A stretch of DNA of 64,000 nt from Oscillatoriaceae cyanobacterium Prado104 (GCA_025454405.1 JALOON010000029.1:84487-148486); one strand, 5' to 3'; shown: positions 7,350 through 16,876, counted from the first letter of the stretch. Notes: a model not told the origin generated them from the sequence alone. Numbers and translations are program-made.

Positions 7350-10300
7350 TTATTCTGGTTTTCCTGAAACCAAAGGTTCTAATAAAGTACGTTCTTCAAT
7401 GGGAAGTTCTAGCAAAACTCGTCTGTCGCCTTTGGTTTCCTTATAGCGGACAGCGGCATTCAGCAGGCGGATGGGAATTTGGAATTCTTTGTAGTTGCTG
7501 GTTAGTTCTTGCCACAATTCTAACCAAGTGCGGGCGGCTTTGTCGCTGACCATTTCTGACATTAGTGCGGGGATGTTTATTCCTATTCCCTGTCCTAATA
7601 CTGAGAGATAATTGTGTTTTTCATAAACTGCAGTTAGGCTGGCAATGCGAGTTTTAGTTATCGTTGGATTGTCTGCATTTACGAACAGGTTGCTAATAAT
7701 TAACTTGGCATCTTCGATACTAGCTTCGTCGTCTGATTCAATGCGTTGGAATGCGTCGTCTAAGGCGGCGATTCCTTCATCCCAACGATTCAATCCGAGA
7801 ATGGCAATTGCGCGATCGAAGAAGACAGATGAATATTGTTCGCCAAGACCAAGTTCGAGCGCCCGATCGAAGTATTCTAAGGCTTCATCAAAACGTCCTT
7901 GGCTTCGGAGTTTAATGCCTCGAAGAATCTCAGCTAACTCATCATTGTCGTCAACTACGCTCGCCCGATCGAAAGATGCTAAGGCTTCATCAAGGCGTTC
8001 AAGGTTCAAGAGTACATAACCTCGCTTACCCCAAACTAACTTACCTAACATATTATTGGGGTCAAGTTCGAGCGCCCGATCGTAAGATTCTAAAGCTTCA
8101 TCATAGCGTTCGAGGTTGTTAAATAAATTGCCTCGATTAGCCCAAGCATGCTGATAATTAGCATCAATTTCAAGAGCCAGATCGTAAGATTCTAATGCTT
8201 CATTATAGCGTTTTAGGTTGTTTAGTAAATCACCTCGATCGACCCAAGCCCGCTTATCATTGGCATCAAGTTCAAGTCCCCGATCGTAAGATATTAAGGC
8301 TTCATCATAACATTTGAGATTTTTGAGTAAATCGCCTAGAGAAAACCAAGCTGGCTGATAGTTGGCATCAAGGTCGAGCGCCAGGAAAAAGGATTCTAAT
8401 GCTTCATCATAGCGTTTGAGTAAGTCGAATAAATTGCCTCGTAAAACCAAAGCCGACAGATCGTTGGGATCGAGCTCGAGCGCCCTATTAAAGGATGCTA
8501 AAGCTTCATCATAACGTTTGAGGTTATTGAGTACATTGCCTCGCTTAACCCAAACCCACGGATAATTGGCATCAAGTTCGAGCGCCCGATTGTAAGAGTC
8601 TAAGGCTTCATCATAACGTTTGAGGTTGTTGAGTGCATGTCCTCGTAAAGCCCAAGACAACGGATAATTGGCATCAAATTCGAGTGGTCGATCGTAAGAT
8701 TCTAAGGCTTCATCATAACGTTCGAGGTTGTTGAGTACATTGCCTCGTAAAACCCAAGCTAACCGATCGTTGGCATCAAATTCTAGCGCTTTATCTAATG
8801 ATACTAAAGCTTCATCATAGCGTTTTAGCTTATCGAAAACATAGCCTCGATTAGCCCAAATCCACTGATAATTGGCATTAAATTCGAGCGCCCGATCGTA
8901 AGACTCTAAAGCTTCATCATAGCATTCAAGGTTGTTGAGTACATTGCCTCGTAAAGCCCAAGCAAACTCATAATTGGCATCAAGTTCGAGTGCCTTATCT
9001 AAAGATATTAAAGCTTCATCATAGCGTTCAAGGTTTTTGAGTACAATACCTCGTCCAACCCAAGCATCTATACAATTTAGATCGATTTCAATAGCTTTTT
9101 CTAAACATTCCAAAGCTTCCTCATCTCTTTCCAGCCTATTTAAACAGAATCCCTTTGCCAACCAATCCTTTGCCTCGCCACGACTTATTACCAATTTCTC
9201 CGCATATTCTAAAGCCGAAACATCATCTTCCTGTTCGTGACAATATTCCATTTCATCAAAATAAGCCTTCAGACGCGGATCTTCCTCATTTCTCTCTTTC
9301 TCCTCCAGCGCCCGCTTATAATATTCTCGTTCCATCACAGCATCAGGTGGAATCGGTTTCAACTCTTCCCAATACTCAAAACGACTTTCCTTGTCTGCAA
9401 AATCAACATCTTTTGCTATCAATCCCAATCGCCGCTGCAACTCTTCCTTCGTATACCAAACCCGCAAAAAATCCACAAACAATCTAATCGGTTCGTTCCG
9501 CTGCTTCTTAACTTCCAAACAAAAACGCATCAGCGGTTCCCGCAATTCGTACCAATAATCGCTCCCGATTTCTTCACTTTTCACATAACCCTTTTGTCGC
9601 AAATCTTTCAATTGACTCGATGCAGTTTGGTGAGTGATAAAACAGCGTTTGGCAATTTCTTTTACCGGGACAGCGCAGCGCAAATCAGCCAAAAAATCCA
9701 CAATCTTGCGCTGCTGGTTTGAGATATATTTCATCCGATCCTGGTAATAGGGCGTTAAATCGTCCAGCATCGCCATAAATGCTTCCACCAGTCCATTGAG
9801 AGATTCGCGATTCACCAGAAAATCCGAGAAAACCATATAGATTCGCGGACTGCCGCCAGAAAGAAAATGCACGACTTTAATGCGATTTCGCCCCGTGGAA
9901 TTTTGAATAAAATCTGCTAATTCAGTCTTGCCTTCCAAGCTAGCAATCTGATTCAATAAATTTACAGCATCATCGAGTGATAATTCATTGAGATTGTGAT
10001 GATAAAAAAAACCGTAAAAAGGCTTATCGCGGCTTTCAATGCCATCAAACAAACTTTGCGAAGTTGCTAAAATTGTGAAAAATCCATTATTTTGTATGTA
10101 AGCCCTCAACTGCTTTTGTCCGATATCGCCCAAGCCGCTAAATACATCATCCAAATTTTCCACAATTAATAACAAAACCCGGCCGTCAATAAAATCTTTC
10201 AACAATTGTGCGGCTTGCGATTCCGCATCCTCCGGCGACAATTCATAAAGCGCTTCGACAGCATCGTGTAGCTGGGTGCGATATTCTGCCGGATATTCTT

Positions 10301-10622
10301 TACCAATAGCGCGCAATATTGCGATCGATAAATCCAAGAAAGATGCAATCCCATATTCTTCTTCTCGCAGCCAAGCAATTAGCAATTTTTCATGCAAATC
10401 CTTCATCTTCGCAATGCGGTGATAAATCAGTGAAACCAAGTGGGTTTTGCCAATGCCGCGCGGGCCGATTAGGAGTTGATAATGTTTGTTAGATGTGAGC
10501 GCGCTTTCCCGGATGTTTTCTACTAAATAGTTTGCTAGGTTGTGACGCTGTACCAGGATGGCTTCGAGGGTTTCTGGTGCCATCAAGCTAGGAGTAAATC
10601 GCGAGATTATTGTGTTTTTCAT
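7350..10622 (-). CDS. Large P-loop ATPase with winged-helix segment and about 14 TPRs
   Basis: This 1090-residue protein has an N-terminal AAA/STAND-like ATPase. Its Walker A is GPRGIGKTH (53-61), and Walker B is VLLLIVENLDD (149-159). A winged-helix-like stretch follows (about 310-370: IVDFLADLRCAVPVKEIAKR). From about residue 480 to 960 there are about 14 TPRs built on NLxRYDEALESYDRALELDAN, 34 residues each. The repeat is very regular in the DNA as well, with a period of 102 bp, which suggests recent expansion or gene conversion. The architecture resembles signal-sensing STAND NTPases, with the TPRs as the likely sensor or scaffold. No effector domain is seen, and no specific function can be assigned. 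A second ATPase lies upstream on the same strand. Confidence 0.85.
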   Translation of the reverse strand: MKNTIISRFTPSLMAPETLEAILVQRHNLANYLVENIRESALTSNKHYQLLIGPRGIGKTHLVSLIYHRIAKMKDLHEKLLIAWLREEEYGIASFLDLSIAILRAIGKEYPAEYRTQLHDAVEALYELSPEDAESQAAQLLKDFIDGRVLLLIVENLDDVFSGLGDIGQKQLRAYIQNNGFFTILATSQSLFDGIESRDKPFYGFFYHHNLNELSLDDAVNLLNQIASLEGKTELADFIQNSTGRNRIKVVHFLSGGSPRIYMVFSDFLVNRESLNGLVEAFMAMLDDLTPYYQDRMKYISNQQRKIVDFLADLRCAVPVKEIAKRCFITHQTASSQLKDLRQKGYVKSEEIGSDYWYELREPLMRFCLEVKKQRNEPIRLFVDFLRVWYTKEELQRRLGLIAKDVDFADKESRFEYWEELKPIPPDAVMEREYYKRALEEKERNEEDPRLKAYFDEMEYCHEQEDDVSALEYAEKLVISRGEAKDWLAKGFCLNRLERDEEALECLEKAIEIDLNCIDAWVGRGIVLKNLERYDEALISLDKALELDANYEFAWALRGNVLNNLECYDEALESYDRALEFNANYQWIWANRGYVFDKLKRYDEALVSLDKALEFDANDRLAWVLRGNVLNNLERYDEALESYDRPLEFDANYPLSWALRGHALNNLKRYDEALDSYNRALELDANYPWVWVKRGNVLNNLKRYDEALASFNRALELDPNDLSALVLRGNLFDLLKRYDEALESFFLALDLDANYQPAWFSLGDLLKNLKCYDEALISYDRGLELDANDKRAWVDRGDLLNNLKRYNEALESYDLALEIDANYQHAWANRGNLFNNLERYDEALESYDRALELDPNNMLGKLVWGKRGYVLLNLERLDEALASFDRASVVDDNDELAEILRGIKLRSQGRFDEALEYFDRALELGLGEQYSSVFFDRAIAILGLNRWDEGIAALDDAFQRIESDDEASIEDAKLIISNLFVNADNPTITKTRIASLTAVYEKHNYLSVLGQGIGINIPALMSEMVSDKAARTWLELWQELTSNYKEFQIPIRLLNAAVRYKETKGDRRVLLELPIEERTLLEPLVSGKPE

Positions 10623-10626
10623 GGCT

Positions 10627-10866
10627 CGATATGTAGGTTGGGTTGAGGAACGAAACCCAACTCTTGATTGAAAACATTCTGTTGGGTTTATGTAGGTTGG
10701 GTTGAGGAACGAAACCCAACTCTTGATTCGGAGTGAAACGGAGGGTTCGCTATCGCTCTACCCAACCTACTTTTTATGATTGTAAGGTGTTGGGTTTCGC
10801 TGTCGCTCTACCCAACCTACTTTTTAGATCTTTGTTGGGTTTCGCTGTCGCTCTACCCAACCTACT
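10627..10866. repeat. Repeats built on GTAGGTTGGGTT / AACCCAACCTAC
   Basis: There are two direct copies of TGTAGGTTGGGTTGAGGAAC (near 10630 and 10690). Three inverted copies of GGGTTTCGCTnTCGCTCTACCCAACCTAC-like sequence follow (about 10745-10865). They fill the gap between the two ATPase genes and could form long hairpins in the transcript. Confidence 0.75.
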
Positions 10867-10874
10867 GAATACTA

Positions 10875-12020
10875 TCAACATCTCAAGGATTTCCAGTATT
10901 TTTGAATCAGCGGATAGCGAAATTGATATTTGCTATCCTGCTTGTAAATATAGTAATCCTGCTCCAACAGCCTGACAACTTTCCTCGCCATTTCTTTATC
11001 TTGAGTTTCCGATTCCTGCTTGATGCCGTTAAACAACTCATCAAATGACAAAGCCCCGCCCGCAGCAGCCAAAATATCCAGCAAATTCAGCGCGTAAGGA
11101 CGCTGTTTTTCGTCGTAGTAACTATCAACTCGCTCCCGATAATATTCCATCTTCCAGGGATTCAGCGGGTCATCCAAACAAGTAGCAATAACTGCCTTAA
11201 TGGCTGCTACATCCACCAAACCACCGCGCAATCTTAGTTTGACAATTAAGTGATGGATGTAGAAAGGAATGTTGCTTAATTCATCGGCGATAAAAACCGC
11301 TGTTCCTTGAATATCCGGTGTTTTGATATTCTCACCTTCCAACAATTTGCGAGCTAAATTAGTTGCATCTTTCGCAGATAGCGGCGGTACATCTTGGACG
11401 TACATATCATTAGTTGGATCGTTGGTATAGCCAGCTTTTCTGAGCACTCCAAGGACGTGATGCAAGCCGATCGAACCTGTATAAACCATTCTCACAGCCG
11501 GGTACATCTGCCGGATCGATCGCAATGTATCGAGCAATTCCATCGCCGCTGCATCGCCGATATTGTCCAGCATATACGGTACTTCATCCCACAACAAGAT
11601 GACTCTGCGATCTTGATTTTCCACTAAATCGGCGATGGTTTGAGTCAGCAAGTTTTTCCAGTGCGGGGCGGCAATTTCCGGCAGTTTGAAACCGCTAAAT
11701 TCTATACCTCCCAATTGACTGAGAAATGCGCGAGTTTTCCTGGCCGTGCGATCGACTTTACTTAAATATTCTTCAACATCTTTAAATATTGTCTCGACAA
11801 ATTCTAAGGGCGATCGCACGTTTTCTAAGTCGCGATAAATCGGTAATTTATCGGCAGCAGCTTCCGATCGCATCTTTTTAATTACTGAGGTTTTGCCCAT
11901 CCGCCTCTCGGCACTCAATATAACACTTTGCTGCTCTAAAATACCCCACAAATCGCCAATCAGTCTGTCCCTGCCCATGACTTCTGCTGGGGCAATTTCT
12001 CCGCCTGGATTTGCTTTCAT
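10875..12020 (-). CDS. P-loop ATPase with C-terminal winged-helix-like region
   Basis: This 381-residue protein has Walker A SAERRMGKTS (36-45) and Walker B VILLWDEVP (140-148), followed by a sensor-like YTGSIG. It has the form of the archaeal-ATPase/MNS group of STAND-like NTPases. The C-terminal 80 residues (ALNLLDILAAAGGALSFDEL through YRYPLIQKYW-like sequence) look like a winged helix. No membrane segment is present. It is co-oriented with the larger ATPase downstream, separated by 250 bp of repeats, so the two might act together. The role is unknown. Confidence 0.8.
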   Translation of the reverse strand: MKANPGGEIAPAEVMGRDRLIGDLWGILEQQSVILSAERRMGKTSVIKKMRSEAAADKLPIYRDLENVRSPLEFVETIFKDVEEYLSKVDRTARKTRAFLSQLGGIEFSGFKLPEIAAPHWKNLLTQTIADLVENQDRRVILLWDEVPYMLDNIGDAAAMELLDTLRSIRQMYPAVRMVYTGSIGLHHVLGVLRKAGYTNDPTNDMYVQDVPPLSAKDATNLARKLLEGENIKTPDIQGTAVFIADELSNIPFYIHHLIVKLRLRGGLVDVAAIKAVIATCLDDPLNPWKMEYYRERVDSYYDEKQRPYALNLLDILAAAGGALSFDELFNGIKQESETQDKEMARKVVRLLEQDYYIYKQDSKYQFRYPLIQKYWKSLRC

Positions 12021-12048
12021 TTTGGATGCTTAATTACTTTGTCATTAA

Positions 12049-12897
12049 TTATAACAGCTTCCGCGCTCGCAGAATCTGTTGTTGCAATTTCTCAAAACTA
12101 TGTATATTTGAACGATCGTCTTTCTCAAAAAACGCCCTCATTTTCTCCATCAATTCGATCGCCAGCGGTACGCCAAGTTGCAATTGTTCCAACACTTCCC
12201 GCTGGGCAAAAACTGCTTCCGGTTCTCCTTCTAAAATCAGTTGTCCCCGATCCATGACAAACACCCAATCAGCCCAACGGTAAATGAAATCGAGGTCGTG
12301 ACTTGCTAATAAAATAGTAGTTCCATTTGCATGAATTTGTTGCAGTCGATCGATCAGTTCTCTGGTATGCTGCGGGTCTAAATAAGCTGTAGGTTCATCT
12401 AACAGTAACAATTCCGGTTCTAGTACCATAACATCCGCGATCGACACTCGCTTTTTCTGCCCCAAACTGAGATTGTGAATCGGTCGATCTGCCAATTCAG
12501 TTAGATCGAATTGCTCGATCGCCAACTGCACCCGCTGCGCTATTTCCGATTCTGCCAATCCTAAATTGTACAATCCGTAGGAGATATCTTCTTCTACCGC
12601 AGACGCTACTAATTGATGTTCGGGATTTTGAAAGACAAGTCCGATTTGTTGGCGCAATTTCGTTATGGATTTGCGATCGTACTGAAAGGGCTTGCCTTGC
12701 CAGTATAGCTTTCCCTGTTGGGGTTGATACAGCCCATTTGCTAGCAGGAATAAGGTTGTTTTACCGCAGCCATTTTGACCGATCAGCCCGCATCTTTTGC
12801 CTGCGGGAACTTTCAGATTGAGATTTTGAATTGCCGATCGCGCGTTGCAGGGATAGGAGTAAGAAATGCGATCGAATTCGAGAATCGGTTGCGACAT
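12049..12897 (-). CDS. cbiO: Cobalt/nickel ECF transporter ATPase CbiO
   Basis: This ABC ATPase energises the CbiMNQO cobalt uptake system. Walker A is GQNGCGKTT (about 40-48), the signature is LSLGQKKR, and Walker B is LLLLDEPTAYLD, followed by the switch His in LLASHDLDF. I place the start at ATG 12897. The frame extends 21 codons further upstream, but those codons are a GGGAATTGGGAATT-like repeat and not family sequence. The gene is separated from cbiMNQ by a methyltransferase and an unknown gene that have their own riboswitch. It may be transcribed with those genes. Confidence 0.9.
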   Translation of the reverse strand: MSQPILEFDRISYSYPCNARSAIQNLNLKVPAGKRCGLIGQNGCGKTTLFLLANGLYQPQQGKLYWQGKPFQYDRKSITKLRQQIGLVFQNPEHQLVASAVEEDISYGLYNLGLAESEIAQRVQLAIEQFDLTELADRPIHNLSLGQKKRVSIADVMVLEPELLLLDEPTAYLDPQHTRELIDRLQQIHANGTTILLASHDLDFIYRWADWVFVMDRGQLILEGEPEAVFAQREVLEQLQLGVPLAIELMEKMRAFFEKDDRSNIHSFEKLQQQILRARKLL

Positions 12898-13012
12898 ATA
12901 TTGGGATTTGAGATTCGAGGATTGGGAATGGGTAACAGAGAATTGGGAATTGGAATTCAAATTTAAACATCGAGCTTAAACAAATCGAAAACCGATTTTC
13001 GATTGTGTTTTT

Positions 13013-13879
13013 TCAGCTTTTATCTACTTTTGACAACTGCCAAAGTTCAATTTCATAACAGAGATGTTTTTCAAAAAGTTGGCTGGCTGCCAATCCTTCT
13101 ACAACTAACTTTTTGAACCAGCGCCGAAATATCCAGCGCAACAATTTGTAAACGGGCAAAACCGCGATCGCAATTAAATCTCCAACATAAATCATGGTGT
13201 TCAATCCAAACCTGCGGAAAGAATCGACATACAGGTCGATCGTCGGTACAATGTGAGCGGAAATATCCTCTGTTTTTACTAAAGTGAATCCAGCTTGCGA
13301 CAATGCAGCGCGAAGTTCTGCAACAACATGACAATTAGAGAACATTCCCTCTGTATAGTTAGCATCCGATCGCATCATATCTGCAATTAGCAAGTAGCCA
13401 CCAGGATTGAGAATACCAGCAGCACAAGAAGCAATATCAACAGCGGCCATATATTGACTGCTTTCGCTCAACAAAATTAGATCGTAAGAATGGGTTGCTT
13501 TGAAGTTTTCAAACTTCGTGAGGTGGAAAATTGCCCGATCGCCCGTATACTTGAGAAACCGCTCTTTTTGAAACGGATCGGGTGCTAGTCCTTCTACTGT
13601 AAAACCCCGATCGAGCAAATAAGCTGCATTTCCGCCAATCCCGCACCCAACATCCAACACGGTTTTGATATTTTGGGGAATAAAATCTAACAGTTTGGCT
13701 GTATAAGCTTCCTGGGCGACACGCAATTGTCCGATGGTTAATTCGACAGCGGGAACAGGTAGAGACTCCCAATAACCGTAGTGCAGGTAGGGCGATTCTG
13801 TCAGCCCTAAATAGTAATTCAGCGCTGCATTTTGGTAGCGAGTTACTTTGGAAACAGAAATTGATTTTGAATTCGACAT
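13013..13879 (-). CDS. Class I SAM-dependent methyltransferase, probably cobalamin-regulated
   Basis: The protein is 288 residues when started at ATG 13879. The longer open frame upstream has no family-like sequence and overlaps the preceding gene. The SAM motif I is VLDVGCGIGGNA, the acidic loop follows in the Rossmann fold, and LNPGGYLLIADMM is the post-II motif. The N-terminal YYLGLTESPYLHYGYWE resembles small-molecule methyltransferases of the tocopherol/sterol type. A basic, hydrophobic stretch near the C-terminus (VLPVYKLLRWIFRRWFKK) could associate with membrane. It lies 19 bp after the 146-residue gene. Both follow a cobalamin riboswitch, so cobalamin probably represses them. The substrate is unknown. 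Confidence 0.8.
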   Translation of the reverse strand: MSNSKSISVSKVTRYQNAALNYYLGLTESPYLHYGYWESLPVPAVELTIGQLRVAQEAYTAKLLDFIPQNIKTVLDVGCGIGGNAAYLLDRGFTVEGLAPDPFQKERFLKYTGDRAIFHLTKFENFKATHSYDLILLSESSQYMAAVDIASCAAGILNPGGYLLIADMMRSDANYTEGMFSNCHVVAELRAALSQAGFTLVKTEDISAHIVPTIDLYVDSFRRFGLNTMIYVGDLIAIAVLPVYKLLRWIFRRWFKKLVVEGLAASQLFEKHLCYEIELWQLSKVDKS

Positions 13880-13898
13880 GGAGAGAATTAGGTAAGTT

Positions 13899-14339
13899 TT
13901 AGGATTGTGGGGAGGTTTGAAATTCTTCCCAGCGCTTGCATACTTGTTCGTAACACATAACAGGAGAAATTGCCAAATTTTGCAACAAATTGATATCAAT
14001 CTGACCGTTGCCGATCGACAAAAACACAATTGCTCGATCGGGTTCGTAGGTAGCAAGGATCTGGAGCAAATTTGAAACAGTTGTTTTCTCTATTTCTAAT
14101 TTTTGTAAATAAGCATTTGCTTCTAATTGGGCAATAAATTCTAGATCGTACCTTACATTATCGATGCTCCAATTAATATAGCAGTCGATAGAAGTCTTTA
14201 TTTTGCAAACAACAATGCCTCTGCCTAAATTCAAAAAACCATTCCAAGCAGTATGTCCGATCGACAAAATATTCTGCTGAATAAACAAGTTTTGCCAGTA
14301 GCCAAAACTACCCTGCCAAACACTATCTTCGATTCGCAT
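13899..14339 (-). CDS. Unknown 146-residue protein downstream of a cobalamin riboswitch
   Basis: I do not recognise this protein. It is soluble-looking, with aromatic-rich N-terminal sequence (VWQGSFGYWQNLF) and no signal peptide. The ATG at 14339 is preceded by an A/G-rich stretch, GGAAAGTCAAAGAA. It is the first full gene after the riboswitch at 14470-14600 and runs into the methyltransferase with a 19-bp gap, so the two are very likely co-expressed and functionally linked. The position inside a cobalt-transport locus suggests a job related to cobalt or corrinoids. That is inference only. Confidence 0.65.
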   Translation of the reverse strand: MRIEDSVWQGSFGYWQNLFIQQNILSIGHTAWNGFLNLGRGIVVCKIKTSIDCYINWSIDNVRYDLEFIAQLEANAYLQKLEIEKTTVSNLLQILATYEPDRAIVFLSIGNGQIDINLLQNLAISPVMCYEQVCKRWEEFQTSPQS

Positions 14340-14369
14340 TTCTTTGACTTTCCGTTGCCTAAAATTACG

Positions 14370-14435
14370 TTATTGTCTAGCCGGAAAAGGAGGGCAACAG
14401 CAGATTAATTGTAAAAATATCGAACTAACCATCAT
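14370..14435 (-). other. 21-codon leader reading frame after the cobalamin riboswitch
   Basis: The leader after the riboswitch contains CATCTGCGAGGTATGGATGATGG, cited here as CATCTGCGAGGTATGG plus the ATG at 14435. It closely matches the ribosome-binding region of cbiM (CATCTGCGAGGTACGGAATG). From the ATG at 14435, 21 codons (MMVSSIFLQL..) run to a TAA at 14372-14370. It is probably a vestige of a duplicated cbiM start or a leader peptide, not a normal gene. Confidence 0.4.
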
Positions 14436-14469
14436 CCATACCTCGCAGATGAAAAACAACAGGCAAACA

Positions 14470-14600
14470 AATCGGCGGGCATCCTGACTCAGAGATTTCA
14501 GTATCTCATTACAGTTGCGGGACAGCGCCGGATTTGCACCGAACTTTCCCCCTTACGTCTGATGGCTGTTTCCCATCAGAGCCGATCGATATACGGGGAT
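14470..14600 (-). promoter_or_regulatory. Cobalamin riboswitch upstream of the unknown gene and methyltransferase
   Basis: Read on the minus strand, the region has the conserved core: GGTGCAAATCCGGCGCTGTC, then CCCGCAACTGTAA (the B12-box region), and GAGTCAGGATGCCCGCC at the 3' end. Upstream is the GATGGGAAACAGCCATC hairpin. It is close in sequence to the second riboswitch at 16730-16876, including the downstream GAGGTA segment. This suggests the pair arose by duplication. Confidence 0.92.
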
Positions 14601-14748
14601 AGTAACACTATTTTGGATATTTGACAAAAAACTCAATATGTTACCGAGAACTCCATAATTATGCAATTAATAAAAATTGCCACAGCTTCAGTTGCATCAA
14701 AACTGGTTGCTGTTCGCCAATTTACTACCCCTCCCCGCCGAGGATCGG

Positions 14749-14773
14749 CGTTACCAGGCAAAGCCTGGTAACG
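14749..14773. repeat. CGTTACCAGGCA/AGCCTGGTAACG hairpin
   Basis: This is a near-perfect palindrome just downstream of cbiQ. The same unit recurs at 50222-50243. It has no T-run on either side, so it is a repeat more than a classic terminator. Confidence 0.6.
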
Positions 14774-14800
14774 AATAGAACGAGTAGATTTTTAATGAAT

Positions 14801-15601
14801 TTAGCGTTGAAACACCGCACTTAACAATGTTAAAACCGTGCAGCCGATCGCAGCTTCTAATGTATATCTTCGCGAAGGTTTGTAAAGATAAGAATTCCAA
14901 ACTCGCAATTCTCCCTGAAAGCCGCGCGATGCCAAACTTAGCGAAACTTGACGGTAATTTTCCAAAGTTCGCTGCAGCAGTTGTCCGATTAAAATGCTTA
15001 AACTGCGCATTCCCAATTTCCAAGTACGGTAGCCGCTGCGCGAGTTTTGCGCTATCCAAAGTTCGTCTGCAATTGCCAATAAACTAAAAATAAACCGATA
15101 CATCAACAACAAAAGTTCTACAATTAATACCGGACACCGCCACTGTCTCAAAACCTGCAAGATTTCGGTAAACGGTACTGTTAGCAGGATGAAATACATG
15201 CAGCTTGTCGAGGCTAAAGTTCGGGGAAACAACAGGCTAGCTTGGTAGATGCCAGCGCGACTCGCGTAAATATATAAATTGCCGAAACTCATGCCCCAAT
15301 TTTGCCAAACATCCCACTGAATTTGATGGATGCGATCGCCCCCAATTCCCGCTACAATCAAAGCAGGCAAACTTGTTAGCAAAAATAACATTGGCAGCGA
15401 TAGCAACCGCAGGTAAAGTTTCGCGGGAATGCCTGCATAAATTACAGTCCAAACTGCCAGCCAAATAGCTATTAAAAGTTGGACGATCGCCTGAGAAACT
15501 AGAGAGAGAATTAACAGGGCGATCGCAAACAATAACTTGTGAGTTGGCGGCAACTTGCGCAAGCGATTTGTGTAAGCCAAACTGTCAATCTGATGGTTCA
15601 T
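14801..15601 (-). CDS. cbiQ: Cobalt ECF transporter transmembrane subunit CbiQ
   Basis: This 266-residue membrane protein has several hydrophobic segments (LLFAIALLILSLV, LLIAIWLAVW, LLSLPMLFLLTSL). It also has the two short basic-alanine motifs that couple CbiQ proteins to the ATPases, here NSRSGYRTW and SLASRGFQGE. It forms the T component of the CbiMNQO cobalt importer. Its start overlaps the end of cbiN by four bases (ATGA at 15598-15601), which indicates translational coupling. Confidence 0.92.
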   Translation of the reverse strand: MNHQIDSLAYTNRLRKLPPTHKLLFAIALLILSLVSQAIVQLLIAIWLAVWTVIYAGIPAKLYLRLLSLPMLFLLTSLPALIVAGIGGDRIHQIQWDVWQNWGMSFGNLYIYASRAGIYQASLLFPRTLASTSCMYFILLTVPFTEILQVLRQWRCPVLIVELLLLMYRFIFSLLAIADELWIAQNSRSGYRTWKLGMRSLSILIGQLLQRTLENYRQVSLSLASRGFQGELRVWNSYLYKPSRRYTLEAAIGCTVLTLLSAVFQR

Positions 15602-15930
15602 TTTGGCATTGATTCACCATCGGATTTTTGTCGCTGCGATCGACCTTTGTACAGCCCGATGACATACCCAATTATGCCTGCACCCAATGCTGCTTGAGAT
15701 GCAAACAACAAACTTTCTATTTCGCCGCTAGCAGGCTCAAAAAAGTGACTGAACCAAGGTTGATAATCGGGTTTAATTTCAGTAATTGCCTGTTCTGCTT
15801 GACCGTCCGATCCGCCGTATTCACCGCGCACAAAAACTAGAGGAATTACAGCTAGGAAAATCACAGCAATTATTAACATCCAATTTTGTTGGGAAGTAGC
15901 TTGCTGGGGTTTGGCAGGTTTGCGATCCAC
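15598..15930 (-). CDS. cbiN: Cobalt transport protein CbiN
   Basis: This 110-residue protein has two membrane segments (WMLIIAVIFLAVIPLVFV near the N-terminus and AALGAGIIGYVIGLYKG near the C-terminus) flanking an exposed loop with GSDGQAEQAI. That is the standard CbiN layout. CbiN assists metal loading of CbiM. It lies three bases after cbiM and overlaps cbiQ. Confidence 0.9.
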   Translation of the reverse strand: MDRKPAKPQQATSQQNWMLIIAVIFLAVIPLVFVRGEYGGSDGQAEQAITEIKPDYQPWFSHFFEPASGEIESLLFASQAALGAGIIGYVIGLYKGRSQRQKSDGESMPK

Positions 15931-15933
15931 GGT

Positions 15934-16692
15934 TTATGACTCCTGTTTCAATAATTTCAAAGTTTCTAACTCTTGCCTGCCGTAAGAATGCAGCCAATTC
16001 CAGATCAATACAGTCAGCAATCCTTCGCTGATAGCAAGGGGTACTTGAGTAATGGCAAAAATGCTGGCAAACTTGATAAACGAAGCCAGAAAACCGCCGC
16101 TGGCTGCGGGAAAAGCTAGGGCTAATTGAATCGAAGTCGTTAGATAAGTCAGCAAATCCGCGATCGCGGCAGCACAAAAAATAGCTACTCGCTGCTTGCC
16201 GGTTCGCAGCAGCAATCGATAGATAAAATAGGCAGCAAACGGACCGACAATTGCCATAGAAAACATATTAGCGCCCAGCGTAGTCAGCCCGCCGTGCGCT
16301 AGCAAAATTGCTTGAAAAAGCAGTACCAAAGCGCCGAGTACCGCCATCACAGAAGGGCCGAATAAAATCGCGCCCAAACCCGTACCCGTCGGGTGAGAAC
16401 AACTTCCAGTTACCGAGGGAATTTTTAAAGCAGAAAGCACAAAAGCAAACGCACCGGCTAAAGCTAACAATAATTTAAGTTCCGGGTGTTCTTTAGTAAT
16501 CCGCGCGATCGAACGCAATCCCAACACAAAAAAAGGTAGCGCCACCATCCACCAAAATGCCGCCCATTGCACCGGCAAAAAACCTTCCGAAATGTGCATG
16601 GCTGCCGCTGGAGTTGCCGAAGCTAAAACAAGATAACAACTCAAGCCAGCGATCGATCCCAGGCTGACAAATTTTCGATTTCGCGCCTTCAT
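15934..16692 (-). CDS. cbiM: Cobalt-specific ECF substrate-binding membrane protein CbiM
   Basis: CbiM binds and translocates Co2+. A signal peptide ending ATPAAA precedes MHISEGFLP, whose exposed Met-His N-terminus is the metal site of the family. [11 protein letters not shown] is another conserved stretch. I start at ATG 16692, preceded by GCGAGGTACGGA. The frame opens 16 codons earlier, but there it is the 3' end of the riboswitch. It is first in the cbiMNQ operon and is controlled by the cobalamin riboswitch immediately upstream, so expression should fall when cobalamin is abundant. Confidence 0.93.
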   Translation of the reverse strand: MKARNRKFVSLGSIAGLSCYLVLASATPAAAMHISEGFLPVQWAAFWWMVALPFFVLGLRSIARITKEHPELKLLLALAGAFAFVLSALKIPSVTGSCSHPTGTGLGAILFGPSVMAVLGALVLLFQAILLAHGGLTTLGANMFSMAIVGPFAAYFIYRLLLRTGKQRVAIFCAAAIADLLTYLTTSIQLALAFPAASGGFLASFIKFASIFAITQVPLAISEGLLTVLIWNWLHSYGRQELETLKLLKQES

Positions 16693-16729
16693 TCCGTACC
16701 TCGCAGATGAGACTTTTTTAACTAACGTA

Positions 16730-16876
<147 letters not shown>

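Noticed and set aside
12898..12960. cbiO extended 21 codons upstream
   Set aside because: The extension is built from GGGAATTGGGAATT-type repeats. The conserved ABC domain begins at the ATG at 12897.
14749..14773. Intrinsic terminator after cbiQ
   Set aside because: The hairpin is good but has no T-run and is a dispersed repeat found again at 50222.
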